A DNA stretch of 54,067 bases from Sphingomonadales bacterium EhC05 (GCA_001650955.1 LXYP01000025.1:1-54067); one strand, 5' to 3'; counted from the stretch's first letter, positions 29,261 to 39,329 are shown. Program-made: numbers and translations. Notes: generated by a model from the letters alone, not told the origin.

Positions 29261-30051
29261 ACCGCAGTGCGACCAAATTCCTGACGCGTGACCGGGTGGG
29301 ATGCGCTTAGTCCGCCATCCACGGCAATGGCCTGGCCATTGACATAGGAGGATCGGTCAGACGCAAGAAACAGCGCAACCTCGGCCATTTCAATCGGCGC
29401 GGCGCCTCGGCGCAGCGGGTTCAGATAGCCGAGGCGATCTTCTTTCCCTTTTTCCCGTGCCTTGTCATAGATAAATTGGGTCATGCCGGTTTCGGTAATG
29501 CCCGGGCAAATGGCATTACAGCGGACATTGGATGTCGCAAATTGCTGCGCCGCCACTTTGACCAGATTGATGACGCCCGCCTTTGATGCGGAATAAGCAG
29601 GCCCACCTGCACCGGACCGAATGCCAGCGACGCTGGCAGTGCAAATGATCGAACCACCATGACCGCTATCTGCGATCACCTTTCCAGCATATTTTGCTGC
29701 AAGAAACGGTCCGATCAGATTGACCCGCAACACTTCCTGCCATTCGGCGACGCTACTATCAAAAATACCCTCAAAACCGCCACCAATGCCGGCATTGGCG
29801 AAAAAGACATGCAAGTCGCCAAAGCGTTGTTCTGCCGCTTCAACGAGCATTTCGACATCGCCTTCCGAGCCGGCATCAGCCTTGATCGCAATGATATTGC
29901 CATCGGATCCCTTGGCAGTCTCCTCGACGTCGTCGGTGACGTCGCTGGCAATGACTTTCGCACCATGTTCGGCAAAGAGCAGCGCCGCAGCACGTCCGAT
30001 CCCGCTGCCGGCACCGGTGATAATGGCAACTTTTTCTTTGAGATCGGCCAT
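29257..30051 (-). CDS. SDR-family oxidoreductase
   Basis: 264 aa from ATG 30051 ([19 protein letters not shown]), preceded by AGAGGAG; a longer in-frame start is rejected. Classical SDR: cofactor motif TGAGSGIG at 13-20, NAG, catalytic Ser in CTASVAG, YSASK, then ICPG and a C-terminal GQAIAVDGG. It likely oxidises a secondary hydroxyl, such as a 3-hydroxyacyl-CoA, with NAD. Last gene of the four-gene leftward operon with ACAD, ADH and APH kinase, 14 bp after the kinase. Confidence 0.9.
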   Translation of the reverse strand: MADLKEKVAIITGAGSGIGRAAALLFAEHGAKVIASDVTDDVEETAKGSDGNIIAIKADAGSEGDVEMLVEAAEQRFGDLHVFFANAGIGGGFEGIFDSSVAEWQEVLRVNLIGPFLAAKYAGKVIADSGHGGSIICTASVAGIRSGAGGPAYSASKAGVINLVKVAAQQFATSNVRCNAICPGITETGMTQFIYDKAREKGKEDRLGYLNPLRRGAAPIEMAEVALFLASDRSSYVNGQAIAVDGGLSASHPVTRQEFGRTAV

Positions 30052-30065
30052 GGACTGCTCCTCTA

Positions 30066-31127
30066 TTATGCGCCGGCCCGTTTGGCAGCTTCCCACCCGG
30101 CTTGTGCCAGCGGCGTTACCCGGTCTGACATTTCCGCAGCGGCCGAGCTATTGGCTGTTCCGTCGACAACGCGTTTCTGAATGCCCTGCAGAATAGCAGC
30201 TATCCGGAAAAGATTATAGGCGAGATACCAGTCCATTGGTGGAAGTTCGGCGATGCCCGATTTCTCGCAATAGCGCGCAATGGCTTCCTCGCGGGACGGA
30301 ATGCCCAATTTCGCGAGATCAACGCCTTTCAGGCCACTGCGCCCTTCGGGTTCCATTTCATAAGCCATCAACCAATAAGCGAAATCGGCAATCGGATCAC
30401 CCAGCGTCGACAATTCCCAATCGAGAACCGCAATCACCTTGGGTTCATCATGCGCAAAAATCATATTATCGAGGCGAAAATCGCCATGGACAATGCCAAA
30501 GCTTTTCTGTTCTGGAATGGTTTTGGTAAGCCATTCGATCAGCTGATCCATTTCCGGTATGACTTGCAGTTCGGATAGACGATATTGCTGAGTCCAGCGG
30601 GAAATCTGGCGTTCACAATAATTGCCTGGCTTGCCATGTTTCTCAAGACCCAATTCGGCGGGATCATAGCTGTGCAAAAGTGCCAGCGTATCGATCATCT
30701 CCAAATATATGGCGTTGCGTTCCTCGGGATTGCTATCGGGCAGGGTTCCGTCCCACAATGTGCGGCCATCGGCCATGCCCATGATATAGAACATGGTTCC
30801 GATAACGCTATCATCGTCGCACAGGCCATAGGGCTTGGCGACGGGGAAATCGACCGGATATAGGCCGGCGATGACCCGGAACTCGCGGTCTACAGCATGG
30901 GCAGAGGGGAGCAATTTGCCAAAAGGCTTCTTGCGCAACACATAGGATGTGCTCGGCGTATCGATCTTATATGTCGGGTTCGACTGACCGCCCTTGAACT
31001 TGCTGATCGAGATAGGACCTTGAAAGCCTTTAACATTGCTCTCCATCCAATTGGTCAAACTCGCTTCATCAAGCTTGTCCTTGTCTGGCACTTCCATCGT
31101 GCCAGTCATGTCTTCCTGTGGATTCAT
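30066..31127 (-). CDS. APH/ACAD10-type phosphotransferase, candidate 4-hydroxyacyl-CoA kinase
   Basis: 353 aa. Kinase fold of the aminoglycoside phosphotransferase family: [10 protein letters not shown] loop near 46-55, Lys in VLRKKPFG, catalytic HGD at 214-216 with Asn221, and metal-binding DWE at 236-238 followed by STLGDP. This subfamily matches the N-terminal domain of human ACAD10/11 and LvaA of Pseudomonas putida, which phosphorylates 4-hydroxyacyl-CoA. It sits in an operon with an ACAD10/11-like dehydrogenase, as lvaA does with lvaC. The family is clear; the substrate is inference. Not an antibiotic-resistance gene. Confidence 0.87.
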   Translation of the reverse strand: MNPQEDMTGTMEVPDKDKLDEASLTNWMESNVKGFQGPISISKFKGGQSNPTYKIDTPSTSYVLRKKPFGKLLPSAHAVDREFRVIAGLYPVDFPVAKPYGLCDDDSVIGTMFYIMGMADGRTLWDGTLPDSNPEERNAIYLEMIDTLALLHSYDPAELGLEKHGKPGNYCERQISRWTQQYRLSELQVIPEMDQLIEWLTKTIPEQKSFGIVHGDFRLDNMIFAHDEPKVIAVLDWELSTLGDPIADFAYWLMAYEMEPEGRSGLKGVDLAKLGIPSREEAIARYCEKSGIAELPPMDWYLAYNLFRIAAILQGIQKRVVDGTANSSAAAEMSDRVTPLAQAGWEAAKRAGA

Positions 31128-31152
31128 GGGAAGTCCCTCTTCCTATTTCTGC

Positions 31153-32238
31153 TTATGCGAAAGTGATGACAGAGCGGGCGGCATCGCCCTTTTTCATTTT
31201 TTCAAATCCGTCGTTGATCTGCTCCAGCGGAATTGTCTCTGCGACAATACTATCCAGATCCAGCAAGCCGCGCAGATAAAAGTCAACCAGCCGCGGAATA
31301 TCAACTGGAAAGCGTGTCGCGCCCATTAAAACGCCCTGCAGTTTTTTACCGGAGAGCAAGTCCATCGCACTCAGACCTACTTTATGATCCAGCGGCATCA
31401 TTCCCAAAATCGTAGCTGTTCCGCCACGTTTCAGAGAACCGACAGCAAGATCACCCGAAGCAGGCCGACCGACGGCTTCAATCGCATGGTCGACGCCGCC
31501 CTTGGTCATTTCGACAATCTGTGCCGCTGCGTCGTCAGCCATCGCATCGACCACATCGGTGGCGCCAAGTTTCATCGCCAATTCGCGCTTTTCGGCGATC
31601 GGATCGGCCGCAATAATTCTGCCAGCGCCAGCAATTTTCGCTGCGTTGATCGTGGCCAGACCGACACCGCCACAGCCGACAACAGCGACAGTTTCGCCCG
31701 GCGTGACATTGCAGGAGTTGAAGATTGTTCCCGCACCGGTCGTCACTGCGCAGCCGATAACGGCGGCTTTATCGAGCGGCATTTCAGGGTCAATCCGGAC
31801 ACAGGCATGTTCGTGAATCAACATTTGCTCAGCAAAAGCCGAAAGATTGAGCATTTGTCCAACCGGGGATCCGTCGCCCCGGGTGATACGGGGCGCATCG
31901 CCTGGACCGCGTCTGGTATCTGCGCCAAGACATAAGGACAAACGACCTGTGACACAAAATTCGCAATGACCACAGAATGCCGATAGGCAGCTGATCACCG
32001 CATCGCCAACCGCAACTGTACGAACTTCGCTACCAATGGCTTCGACGATTCCCGCAGCCTCATGACCCGGAATGGCGGGCAGAGGGTGCGGATAGCTGCC
32101 GTCGATGAAATGCAAATCCGAATGGCATAGCCCGCAGGCCGCCGTTCGGATGAGCACTTCATGTGGCCCCGGCTTGGAGATTACGACGTCTTCTATTTCG
32201 AGCGGTTTACCCGCTTCAACCAGGACAGCAGCTTTCAT
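31153..32238 (-). CDS. Zinc-dependent alcohol dehydrogenase (MDR, class III-like)
   Basis: 361 aa. Catalytic zinc ligands in ACGLCHSD (Cys38) and GHE (59-60); structural zinc cysteines 89, 92, 95 and 103 (CGHCEFC...LC). The nucleotide site GCGGVGLATINAAK is followed by an acidic residue, favouring NAD. It oxidises a primary or secondary alcohol; substrate unknown, presumably an intermediate of the local acyl-CoA pathway. 14 bp after the upstream ACAD gene and 25 bp before the kinase gene. Confidence 0.9.
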   Translation of the reverse strand: MKAAVLVEAGKPLEIEDVVISKPGPHEVLIRTAACGLCHSDLHFIDGSYPHPLPAIPGHEAAGIVEAIGSEVRTVAVGDAVISCLSAFCGHCEFCVTGRLSLCLGADTRRGPGDAPRITRGDGSPVGQMLNLSAFAEQMLIHEHACVRIDPEMPLDKAAVIGCAVTTGAGTIFNSCNVTPGETVAVVGCGGVGLATINAAKIAGAGRIIAADPIAEKRELAMKLGATDVVDAMADDAAAQIVEMTKGGVDHAIEAVGRPASGDLAVGSLKRGGTATILGMMPLDHKVGLSAMDLLSGKKLQGVLMGATRFPVDIPRLVDFYLRGLLDLDSIVAETIPLEQINDGFEKMKKGDAARSVITFA

Positions 32239-32252
32239 CGAAGTTTTCCTTT

Positions 32253-33554
32253 TTACCGTGTGACAGCGAGATCGCCCGAGGAAAACTCCTCTTTCATCTT
32301 GCTACCATCGGCGGTTTCGGCATATTTGCCATATTCCATTCTGGCAATGGTCCGGTTGTGGACCTCGTCCGGGCCATCCGCGAGACGCAATGTCCGCTGA
32401 TGGGCATAGGCACTGGCAAGACCAAAGTCATTGCTAACGCCGCCGCCGCCATGAGCCTGGATCGCATCATCGATGATTTTCAGCGCCATATTGGGAGCCT
32501 GAACCTTGATCATCGCGATTTCGGCCTTGGCATATTTGTTGCCGACCTTGTCCATCATATCTGCTGCTTTCAGGCAGAGCAAACGGCTCATATCAATATC
32601 GATCCGAGCGCGGGCGACGCGTTCGTCCCAGACACTATGTTCCGAAATGCGTTTGCCAAAGGCGGTACGCGATTGCAGGCGCTTGACCATTTTTTCGAGC
32701 GCTTCTTCGGCGACGCCGATGGTCCGCATGCAGTGATGGATCCGTCCGGGTCCAAGGCGACCCTGGGCGATTTCAAAACCGCGACCTTCGCCGAGAAGAA
32801 TATTCTCAGCAGGAACCCGGACATCTTTCATCTCGACTTCCATATGGCCATGCGGCGCATCGTCATAGCCGAAGACCGGCAGATGGCGAATGACATTCAC
32901 GCCCGGCGCGTCGGTTGGCATCAGAATTTGTGACTGCTGCGTATAGCGGCTGCCTTCGAACGTTGTCTTGCCCATGACGATGGCAATTTTACAGCGCGGA
33001 TCACCGAGACCGGAAGACCACCATTTGCGGCCATTGATCACATATTCATCGCCATCGCGGACGATTGCGGTTTCAATATTCGTGGCATCGGAAGAGGCTA
33101 CGGCGGGTTCTGTCATCAAAAAGGCAGAGCGCAGCTCACCATTCATCAACGGACGCAGATATTGCTCTTTCTGTTCGAGCGTACCGTAGCGGTGGAACAC
33201 TTCCATATTGCCGGTATCGGGTGCGGAGCAGTTGAACACTTCGGAAGAAAAACCAACGCGGCCCATTTCTTCAGCACAAAGCGCATATTCGAGATTGGTG
33301 AGGCCTGGTCCTTCAAATTCAAACACATCATCAATATGCGTCAGATTAGGATTTGCCGGCGGCATGAACAAGTTCCAGATGCCAGCTTCTTTGGCCTTCT
33401 TCTTCTCTTCTTCTATGACTTGCAGCACTTTCCAGCGTTCGCCGGTTGATTCTTCTTCTTGAAAATCAGCGATGCGCGGACGGACGTGATTCTCAATATG
33501 CTCGCGCACTCGGTTGCGCCAATATTCCTGCTTTTCAGTGAGATCAAAATCCAT
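32253..33554 (-). CDS. Acyl-CoA dehydrogenase, ACAD10/11-like
   Basis: 433 aa. Typical ACAD domains: N-terminal helices, [16 protein letters not shown] flavin segment, beta domain, [16 protein letters not shown] and [12 protein letters not shown], ending [23 protein letters not shown]. The DGPDEVH motif is characteristic of the ACAD10/11 and LvaC group. These enzymes act with an APH-type kinase on 4-hydroxyacyl-CoA, removing the phosphate and ultimately giving 3-hydroxyacyl-CoA. First of four tightly spaced leftward genes; 92 bp from the MFS gene upstream, so possibly part of a six-gene operon. Confidence 0.9.
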   Translation of the reverse strand: MDFDLTEKQEYWRNRVREHIENHVRPRIADFQEEESTGERWKVLQVIEEEKKKAKEAGIWNLFMPPANPNLTHIDDVFEFEGPGLTNLEYALCAEEMGRVGFSSEVFNCSAPDTGNMEVFHRYGTLEQKEQYLRPLMNGELRSAFLMTEPAVASSDATNIETAIVRDGDEYVINGRKWWSSGLGDPRCKIAIVMGKTTFEGSRYTQQSQILMPTDAPGVNVIRHLPVFGYDDAPHGHMEVEMKDVRVPAENILLGEGRGFEIAQGRLGPGRIHHCMRTIGVAEEALEKMVKRLQSRTAFGKRISEHSVWDERVARARIDIDMSRLLCLKAADMMDKVGNKYAKAEIAMIKVQAPNMALKIIDDAIQAHGGGGVSNDFGLASAYAHQRTLRLADGPDEVHNRTIARMEYGKYAETADGSKMKEEFSSGDLAVTR

Positions 33555-33646
33555 ACCTTAATCCTTTTCATTTTAACTATACGATTAACTTAACAGACGC
33601 CCGCAGGCTTTTCCACAGGGAAAGGGACCTAGGGCATCAGTTTTTC

Positions 33647-35086
33647 CTATTCATTTTGTTCGACAAATGACTTGGCTTGCGAAAGCTTAGCCACGCGCTC
33701 GCTATGATCCTGTTCGCTGAGAGGGAATAATGTATAGGCCCAGGTTCCCGCCATGCCGACGACAGTGACCAGCGACACAAAGATCAATGCCAGATTATCA
33801 ACAATCGCAGGGTCTACACTGCCCGGAATGGCTTGCTCCGGCAATTGGATGAACGCAATGATCAGGCCGGACAATAATATGCCCATGCCGCCGACCATTT
33901 TTTGCATGAACCACATGCCGGAGGAGAATAAGCCTTCGGTGCGTTTGCCAATCTCAAATTCATAGGCGTCTGCAACGTCGGCCATCATCGACATGGTCAG
34001 GATCATTGCCGATATGCTGGCCGCAATTCCGGTGACAAGAAATGTGAATAGGGTTGGTACGAGATAGGCAGAGCCTGGTTCCGGAAAGAAATCCGCCATC
34101 CGCAGCCAATAAGGGGCGGTTCCGACGATTACCGCAAACAGCGTCAGAAAAGCGGCACCTTTCGGTTTTCCTGTGCGCACGGAAATGGGCGTGACCAACA
34201 TGAATGCCATGATCACGCCGATGAACAATACTGCAGAATAGAGAGTCAGTTCGGATGATCCAAATTCCCAGACATGGGTCAGCAGATATGGGGTCATCGC
34301 GAAGGTGAGGCCTTGATTGGTAAATGCAAACACGCCAGCAAACATCAAGAGCATGAATGGCGTATAACGGAAAGCCTCCAGCATCTGTGAGAAATCCTCT
34401 GCGGATTCTGGATGGGTGGCTTCGGCTTTGTAGCTGCTCACAACTCTTTTATGGGTGCCGATTGCGGAAACCAATACGGCGATCAGCATCACGCCTGCGC
34501 CCATGATCGCGTAAGATGAATAGCCATCCTCATTCAGCAGTCCGACAGGATAATTTTCGCTCGGCACCAAAAGGATTCCATATGCGATGACCATGATCCC
34601 AAGGCCGCTGGCCCATCCGAACAATGTGCGAAAGCGCAGCGTGCTGGTGCGATCATGATAGTCTTTGCTGAGTTCCGGGAGAAGCGCCAACGAAGGGACT
34701 TCATATGCCGATAGCGAAAAACGCACGAGCATCGCCATCGCCAAAAGATAGAAAAATTGAACCGTCGCACTGGCTTCTGGCGGATGCCATAGAAATAGCC
34801 ATGCCGCAGCGATCGGGACCGCAGACCCATAGAGCCAAGGATGACGCCGACCGATCGACGTGCGAGTGCGATCGGTCAGTTGGCCGATCACGGGATCGAC
34901 AAAAGCATCAACGAATAGTGCAATCGCAATCGCAAGGCTGACGACATCGGCACGCATGCCAACGACTTGATTATAATAATAGAGCAGGAAAACGGCGAAA
35001 CCATTGTCCTTTACGCCATAGGCTGCGGCACCGAACCCGTATAAGACTTTGGTTTTCAGCGGTAGTTTTTCAGAAGCGTGGCTCAA
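33647..35086 (-). CDS. MFS transporter, GPH (MelB-like) family
   Basis: 479 aa, about twelve membrane helices. The N-terminal KVLYGFGAAAYGVKDNGFAVFLLYYYNQVVG and the loop DPVIGQLTDRTRTSIGRRHPW (helix 2-3) are hallmarks of the glycoside-pentoside-hexuronide cation symporter family (MFS_2). Members in Proteobacteria also move non-sugar compounds. Here the setting among acyl-CoA genes suggests import of an organic acid or lipid-like substrate, which is inference. Start overlaps the end of the upstream SDR gene by 4 bp (ATGA). Confidence 0.88.
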   Translation of the reverse strand: MSHASEKLPLKTKVLYGFGAAAYGVKDNGFAVFLLYYYNQVVGMRADVVSLAIAIALFVDAFVDPVIGQLTDRTRTSIGRRHPWLYGSAVPIAAAWLFLWHPPEASATVQFFYLLAMAMLVRFSLSAYEVPSLALLPELSKDYHDRTSTLRFRTLFGWASGLGIMVIAYGILLVPSENYPVGLLNEDGYSSYAIMGAGVMLIAVLVSAIGTHKRVVSSYKAEATHPESAEDFSQMLEAFRYTPFMLLMFAGVFAFTNQGLTFAMTPYLLTHVWEFGSSELTLYSAVLFIGVIMAFMLVTPISVRTGKPKGAAFLTLFAVIVGTAPYWLRMADFFPEPGSAYLVPTLFTFLVTGIAASISAMILTMSMMADVADAYEFEIGKRTEGLFSSGMWFMQKMVGGMGILLSGLIIAFIQLPEQAIPGSVDPAIVDNLALIFVSLVTVVGMAGTWAYTLFPLSEQDHSERVAKLSQAKSFVEQNE

Positions 35087-35919
35087 CGCAGATGCTCCGG
35101 CAAGATTGCATCAAGCATGCCGGGTATTTCTGGATTCCAGCTCCCTTCTGTGCCGACGAGCATGCCACCATCGACGAGCAAATGTGTGCCGGTGACAAAG
35201 CCTGCTGCATCCGACGCCAGATAGGCGGCAGCTTCGGCAATATCACTGGGCACGCCGGGACGGCCAACAGGCTGGGCACTGGCCGCGGCCTGGCCGAGGA
35301 CCGAATTAATTTCCTGGGTCTCTTCCTTGTTGGCACCAACGGTGGATGCAAAGATATTGGTCTGAATGAACCCGGGACAGATCGCGTTCACGCGGATTTT
35401 ATATTGGGCAAGTTCGGCTGCCGCGACCTTTGTCAGATGCAATACGCCAGCCTTGGCGGTTGAATAGGCAATCGGGCCAAAGCCTGCCTGAAACGAACAG
35501 ATTGACGCTGTATTGACAATCGCCCCGCCGCCGCGTTTTTTCAGATGTGGTGCGGCGTGGCGGATACCCATCGCCACGGATTTGAGCAGCAAAGCCATCG
35601 CAAAGTCCCAATCATCGCCGCTAATCTCGTCAATCGCATCACGCGGCCCGCCAGCACCCGCGTTGTTGAAGACAATATCGATACCGCCGGTTTTCTCCGC
35701 CGCATGATCCATCAGTGCTTTGACTTGATCTTCTTGGGTAACATCGCAGGTTTTGAAAAGGAAATTATCGCCGAGCGCGGACATCATGGCAGTCCCTTCG
35801 GCCTCGTCGATGTCGCCCATCACAACCGTTGCACCTTCGCGGAGAAACAAATCGACTGTGCCGCGACCAATGCCCGATGAGCCACCCGTTATAACCGCAG
35901 TTTTGCCTTCAAATCGCAT
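35083..35919 (-). CDS. SDR-family oxidoreductase
   Basis: 278 aa. TGGSSGIG at 11-18, NNAGAGGP, catalytic Ser in NTASICS, YSTAK, ICPGFIQTNIF. Similar in plan to the SDRs at 29257 and 38510 but clearly distinct from them. Likely a 3-hydroxyacyl-CoA or hydroxysteroid-type dehydrogenase. It is the promoter-proximal leftward gene and overlaps the MFS gene, so the two are translationally coupled. Confidence 0.9.
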   Translation of the reverse strand: MRFEGKTAVITGGSSGIGRGTVDLFLREGATVVMGDIDEAEGTAMMSALGDNFLFKTCDVTQEDQVKALMDHAAEKTGGIDIVFNNAGAGGPRDAIDEISGDDWDFAMALLLKSVAMGIRHAAPHLKKRGGGAIVNTASICSFQAGFGPIAYSTAKAGVLHLTKVAAAELAQYKIRVNAICPGFIQTNIFASTVGANKEETQEINSVLGQAAASAQPVGRPGVPSDIAEAAAYLASDAAGFVTGTHLLVDGGMLVGTEGSWNPEIPGMLDAILPEHLR

Positions 35920-35945
35920 GTCTGTCCGCTCCTTTGTTTTCGCAT

Positions 35946-35974
35946 CAATAAGCGCTGCGCATTTTATGCGTCAA
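35946..35974 (-). promoter_or_regulatory. Candidate promoter of the leftward catabolic operon
   Basis: On the minus strand TTGACG (35974-35969), a 17-bp spacer and TTATTG (35951-35946). It lies in the 209-bp divergent region between the two catabolic operons, 27 bp before the SDR start. No regulator gene is adjacent and no strong operator palindrome was seen in this region. Confidence 0.4.
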
Positions 35975-36128
35975 TCGCCTCCGTCGATCCGACAACCTAC
36001 CGCTACGGAAACCGTGAGGGCGGTTTGCTGTCGATAATTATTTGCGTTTCCGGTTCAGGGAATCATTGAATCGTTTAACGCACTTATGATAGTCCAACTT
36101 TAATTGAGCAATTAAAAGGAAAATCGTG

Positions 36129-37322
36129 ATGTCCGATCTTGAAACATTCCGCGCAGAGACCGCCGCATGGCTTGAAGCCAATTGCCCTCCTGAAATGCGG
36201 GAGCCAATGGTGGATGAGAGTGATGCCTGCTGGGGAGGGCGTAATCCGACCTACAAGCCTGGCCAAAAAGAGTGGATGGACATCATGGCCGAAAAAGGCT
36301 GGACGGTGCCCGATTGGCCAAAAGAATATGGTGGCGGCGGATTATCGCGTGCGGAAGCCAAGATATTGGGTCAGGAAATGGCCCGGTTGAGATGTCGTTC
36401 GCCTTTGTCTAGCTTTGGCATCTGGATGCTTGGCCCTGCGTTGCTGCACTTTGGCACAGAAGAGCAGAAGAAACATTTCCTGCCGCCAATTGCGCGAGGT
36501 GAAATTCGCTGGTGTCAGGGCTATTCCGAACCGGGCTCGGGTTCTGATCTCGCATCGCTTCAAACCAGCGCAGTTGACGCGGGAGATCATTTTGTCATCA
36601 ACGGGCAGAAGATCTGGACCAGCTATGCCGATAAGGCCGACTGGATTTTCTGTCTCACCCGGACCGACAAGAATGAAAAACACAAAGGCATTTCATTCAT
36701 GCTGTTCGATATGGCGAGCGAAGGTGTGACGACCAAACCGATTGTGCTGATCTCTGGTCAGTCGGCCTTTTGTGAGACATTTTTTGACGATGTCAAAGTG
36801 CCCAAAAGCTATGGCGAAGGCGTGTCTTCTGTGGTCTTTGAAGTGAACCGAGGCTGGGATGTTGCCAAATATTTGCTGGGTCACGAACGCAGCATGATTT
36901 CCGGCGGTGGTTCAGAAGGCGCGACCTCGCTCGGCGCCAAATTTGCCGATCAATATGGCCGCGATGACATGGGCCGGCTCGATGATCCGATGCTGCGCGC
37001 ACAGATGGCCGATATGGATATTGAAGTTTTGGCATTCCGGGCAATGGCGGAACGCTTTGGCGATACGTTCAAGGCCGGTCTTTGCCATCCGGCACAGCCC
37101 AATATGATGAAATATGCGGGTACAGAGATTAACAAGCGTCGTCACGAGCTGATCATGTCGGCTGGTGGCAGTGAAGTGCTTGAGTGGGAAAGCGAAGCCA
37201 CCAATGGCGGGCTGACCGCGCGCAGCTGGCTCCGCACCAAGGCGAACAGCATTGAAGGCGGCACCAGCGAGGTGATGCTGAATGTCGTGTCCAAGCAGAT
37301 ATTGCAGCTTCCTGGCGCATAA
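36129..37322 (+). CDS. Acyl-CoA dehydrogenase, larger subunit-like
   Basis: 397 aa, start ATG 36129 after AAAAGGA (a GTG one codon earlier is less likely). ACAD fold with GYSEPGSGSDLASLQTSA flavin loop and WTSYADKADW, C-terminal NSIEGGTSEVMLNVVSKQIL, where the EGGTSE motif carries the Glu-region of FadE/ACAD enzymes. The next gene is a second, shorter ACAD. Adjacent unlike ACAD pairs in steroid and other polycyclic degraders form alpha2beta2 enzymes acting on short, bulky acyl chains; that arrangement is inferred here. Confidence 0.9.
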   Translation: MSDLETFRAETAAWLEANCPPEMREPMVDESDACWGGRNPTYKPGQKEWMDIMAEKGWTVPDWPKEYGGGGLSRAEAKILGQEMARLRCRSPLSSFGIWMLGPALLHFGTEEQKKHFLPPIARGEIRWCQGYSEPGSGSDLASLQTSAVDAGDHFVINGQKIWTSYADKADWIFCLTRTDKNEKHKGISFMLFDMASEGVTTKPIVLISGQSAFCETFFDDVKVPKSYGEGVSSVVFEVNRGWDVAKYLLGHERSMISGGGSEGATSLGAKFADQYGRDDMGRLDDPMLRAQMADMDIEVLAFRAMAERFGDTFKAGLCHPAQPNMMKYAGTEINKRRHELIMSAGGSEVLEWESEATNGGLTARSWLRTKANSIEGGTSEVMLNVVSKQILQLPGA

Positions 37323-37363
37323 ATAATACTCAGACCTAGAAATTTTTGAGAGGATCAAAAGCG

Positions 37364-38500
37364 ATGCCGCTTTATCTAAATGACGATCAACAAATGCTGC
37401 AAGACAGCGCCGCCGATTTCATGAAAGGCGAGGGCGACGTCGCCCATTTCCGCAAGTTCCGCGATATGAACTGCAAAGACGGTTTTTCGCACGATCTCTG
37501 GAAGAAATTCGCCGAGATGGGCTTTACCGGGATCATGATCTCGGAAGATGAAGGCGGTCTGGGTCTCGGACATGTCGATGCGGGTGTAGTGCTCGAGCAA
37601 ATCGGCCGGAACCTCACGCCATCGCCCTTTCTGACGACGGCGGTTGCCGGTGTCGAAGCGCTCAACGCCGGCGGCAAAGCGCTGCGCGAAAAATATTTTC
37701 CCGGAATATTGTCGGGTGATAGCGTCCTGGCCCTGGCGATTGATGAAGCTGCCAAACATCGTCCGGACCAAATTAATATGTCGGCCAGCCGCGAGGGCAA
37801 TGGCTTCAAGCTGGACGGCAAAAAGCAATTTGTCGTGCAAGGCGGCTCTGCCGATACATTGATCGTTGCGGCTCGCACCAGCGGCAGTGCCGGCGATGAC
37901 AAAGGACTGACCTTGTTCGCGGTAGATACCAATGCCGCTGGCCTGACCAGAAACAGCGTTCGCTTGGTCGATAGCGCGATGGCCGCCCATGTCGAGTTTG
38001 ACGGCGTCCTCGTCGATGCCGATGCGGTCATCGGTGAAGTCGATGATGGCGACGCGGTGCTAAAACGCATGCTCAATGCCGGTCGGGCGGGTTCCGCGGC
38101 CGAAATATTGGGCGTTGGCGCTGGCGCGATGGATATCACCGTGGACTATGTCAAAGGCCGCAAGCAATTTGACAAGATCATCGCGACTTTCCAGTCTTTG
38201 CAACATCGTATCTCGCATCTCTATAGCGAGATGGAAATTGCCCGGGCGACGGTTTTGAAAGCCCAGCAAATGCTTGATGAGGGATCCTCCAAAGCCGAGC
38301 TGATGGTTTCCGTCGCGAAAGCGAAAGCGGGTCGGGCGACTGCACTTTCGGTCAAAGAAGGGGTGCAGATGCATGGTGGCGTTGGGATGACCGACGAATA
38401 TGACATCGGGCTCTACATGAAACGCGATCGCGGGCTGCAGGAATTCATGGGTGATGCCAATTATCACACCAATCTTGTTGCGGAAATGCACGGCTATTAA
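37364..38500 (+). CDS. Acyl-CoA dehydrogenase, smaller subunit-like
   Basis: 378 aa from ATG 37364 (MPLYLNDDQQMLQDSAADF) after GAGAGGA. The C-terminal half is well conserved (GRKQFDKIIATFQSLQHRISHLYSEME, VQMHGGVGMTDEYDIGLYMKR), but the usual mid-domain flavin signature (x-TEPxxGSD) is replaced by ALAIDEAAKHRPDQ, so this chain may be the partner that does not bind FAD by itself. It starts 41 bp after the first ACAD. Together they probably form a heteromeric dehydrogenase. Confidence 0.88.
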   Translation: MPLYLNDDQQMLQDSAADFMKGEGDVAHFRKFRDMNCKDGFSHDLWKKFAEMGFTGIMISEDEGGLGLGHVDAGVVLEQIGRNLTPSPFLTTAVAGVEALNAGGKALREKYFPGILSGDSVLALAIDEAAKHRPDQINMSASREGNGFKLDGKKQFVVQGGSADTLIVAARTSGSAGDDKGLTLFAVDTNAAGLTRNSVRLVDSAMAAHVEFDGVLVDADAVIGEVDDGDAVLKRMLNAGRAGSAAEILGVGAGAMDITVDYVKGRKQFDKIIATFQSLQHRISHLYSEMEIARATVLKAQQMLDEGSSKAELMVSVAKAKAGRATALSVKEGVQMHGGVGMTDEYDIGLYMKRDRGLQEFMGDANYHTNLVAEMHGY

Positions 38501-38509
38501 GGACATAAG

Positions 38510-39304
38510 ATGATGGATTTCAATAAACTCTTCTCGCTTGAAGGTCGTGTTGCCCTGGTGACTGGCGGACAGCGCGGCATTGGCGCGATGATCACAGAAG
38601 GCTTTCTCGCCCAAGGCGCCAAAGTCTATATTTCGGGACGCAAGGCGGACCAGGGGGAAGCGGCTGCCGCAGAATTTGGTGATGATTGCACCTATATTCA
38701 GGGCGACATTTCCACCGTCGAAGGTTGCAAGGCCTTGGCGGCTGAAATCGCGAGCCGGGAAGAGAAGCTGGATATTCTCGTCAACAATGCCGGCGTGGCT
38801 TGGGGCGCGGAATATGTCGATTTCCCGGAAGCCGGCTGGGACAAGGTGATGGATACCAATGTCAAAGGTCTGTTCTTTCTGACTCAGGCTCTGCATCCGC
38901 AGCTCAAGGCTGCCGCTAGCATGGCGCAACCTGCCAAAGTGATCAACATCGCGTCGATTGACGGTCTGCGGGTCAATCCGTGGGAAACCTACAGCTATCA
39001 GGCATCCAAGGCCGCAGTCATCCATCTGACCCGCAAGATGGCGTCGAAGCTGGTCAAGGAAGACATCATCATGACCGGCATCGCACCCGGTGCTTTCGCT
39101 TCGTCGATGAACAAGGCCGCACGCGATTACGAAGGCGCGGTCGAAAAAGGCATACCGGCCAAACGCATTGGGCGACCCGAAGACATGGCCTCGGCGGCCA
39201 TTTTTCTGGCCAGTTCCGCAGGCGATTATGTCGTTGGCAGCACTTTGCCAGTCGATGGCGGCGTGGTGAACGCATCCAATCCGGACGCTTCGATCGAGCC
39301 CTGA
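38510..39304 (+). CDS. SDR-family oxidoreductase
   Basis: 264 aa. TGGQRGIG cofactor loop near 19-26, NNAGVAWG, catalytic Ser in NIASIDGL, YQASK, GIAPGAF, and C-terminal GSTLPVDGG. AAGGA lies at the end of the ACAD gene, 9 bp upstream. Third gene of the rightward operon. A probable 3-hydroxyacyl-CoA or ring hydroxyl dehydrogenase; the substrate is not evident. A long terminator hairpin follows 25 bp after the stop. Confidence 0.9.
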   Translation: MMDFNKLFSLEGRVALVTGGQRGIGAMITEGFLAQGAKVYISGRKADQGEAAAAEFGDDCTYIQGDISTVEGCKALAAEIASREEKLDILVNNAGVAWGAEYVDFPEAGWDKVMDTNVKGLFFLTQALHPQLKAAASMAQPAKVINIASIDGLRVNPWETYSYQASKAAVIHLTRKMASKLVKEDIIMTGIAPGAFASSMNKAARDYEGAVEKGIPAKRIGRPEDMASAAIFLASSAGDYVVGSTLPVDGGVVNASNPDASIEP

Positions 39305-39329
39305 AACCAATCGCCTGCTTGACCTCTTC

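Noticed and set aside
30066-31127. Aminoglycoside-resistance phosphotransferase
   Set aside because: The fold is shared, but the sequence belongs to the ACAD10-type metabolic subgroup and the gene is in an acyl-CoA operon.
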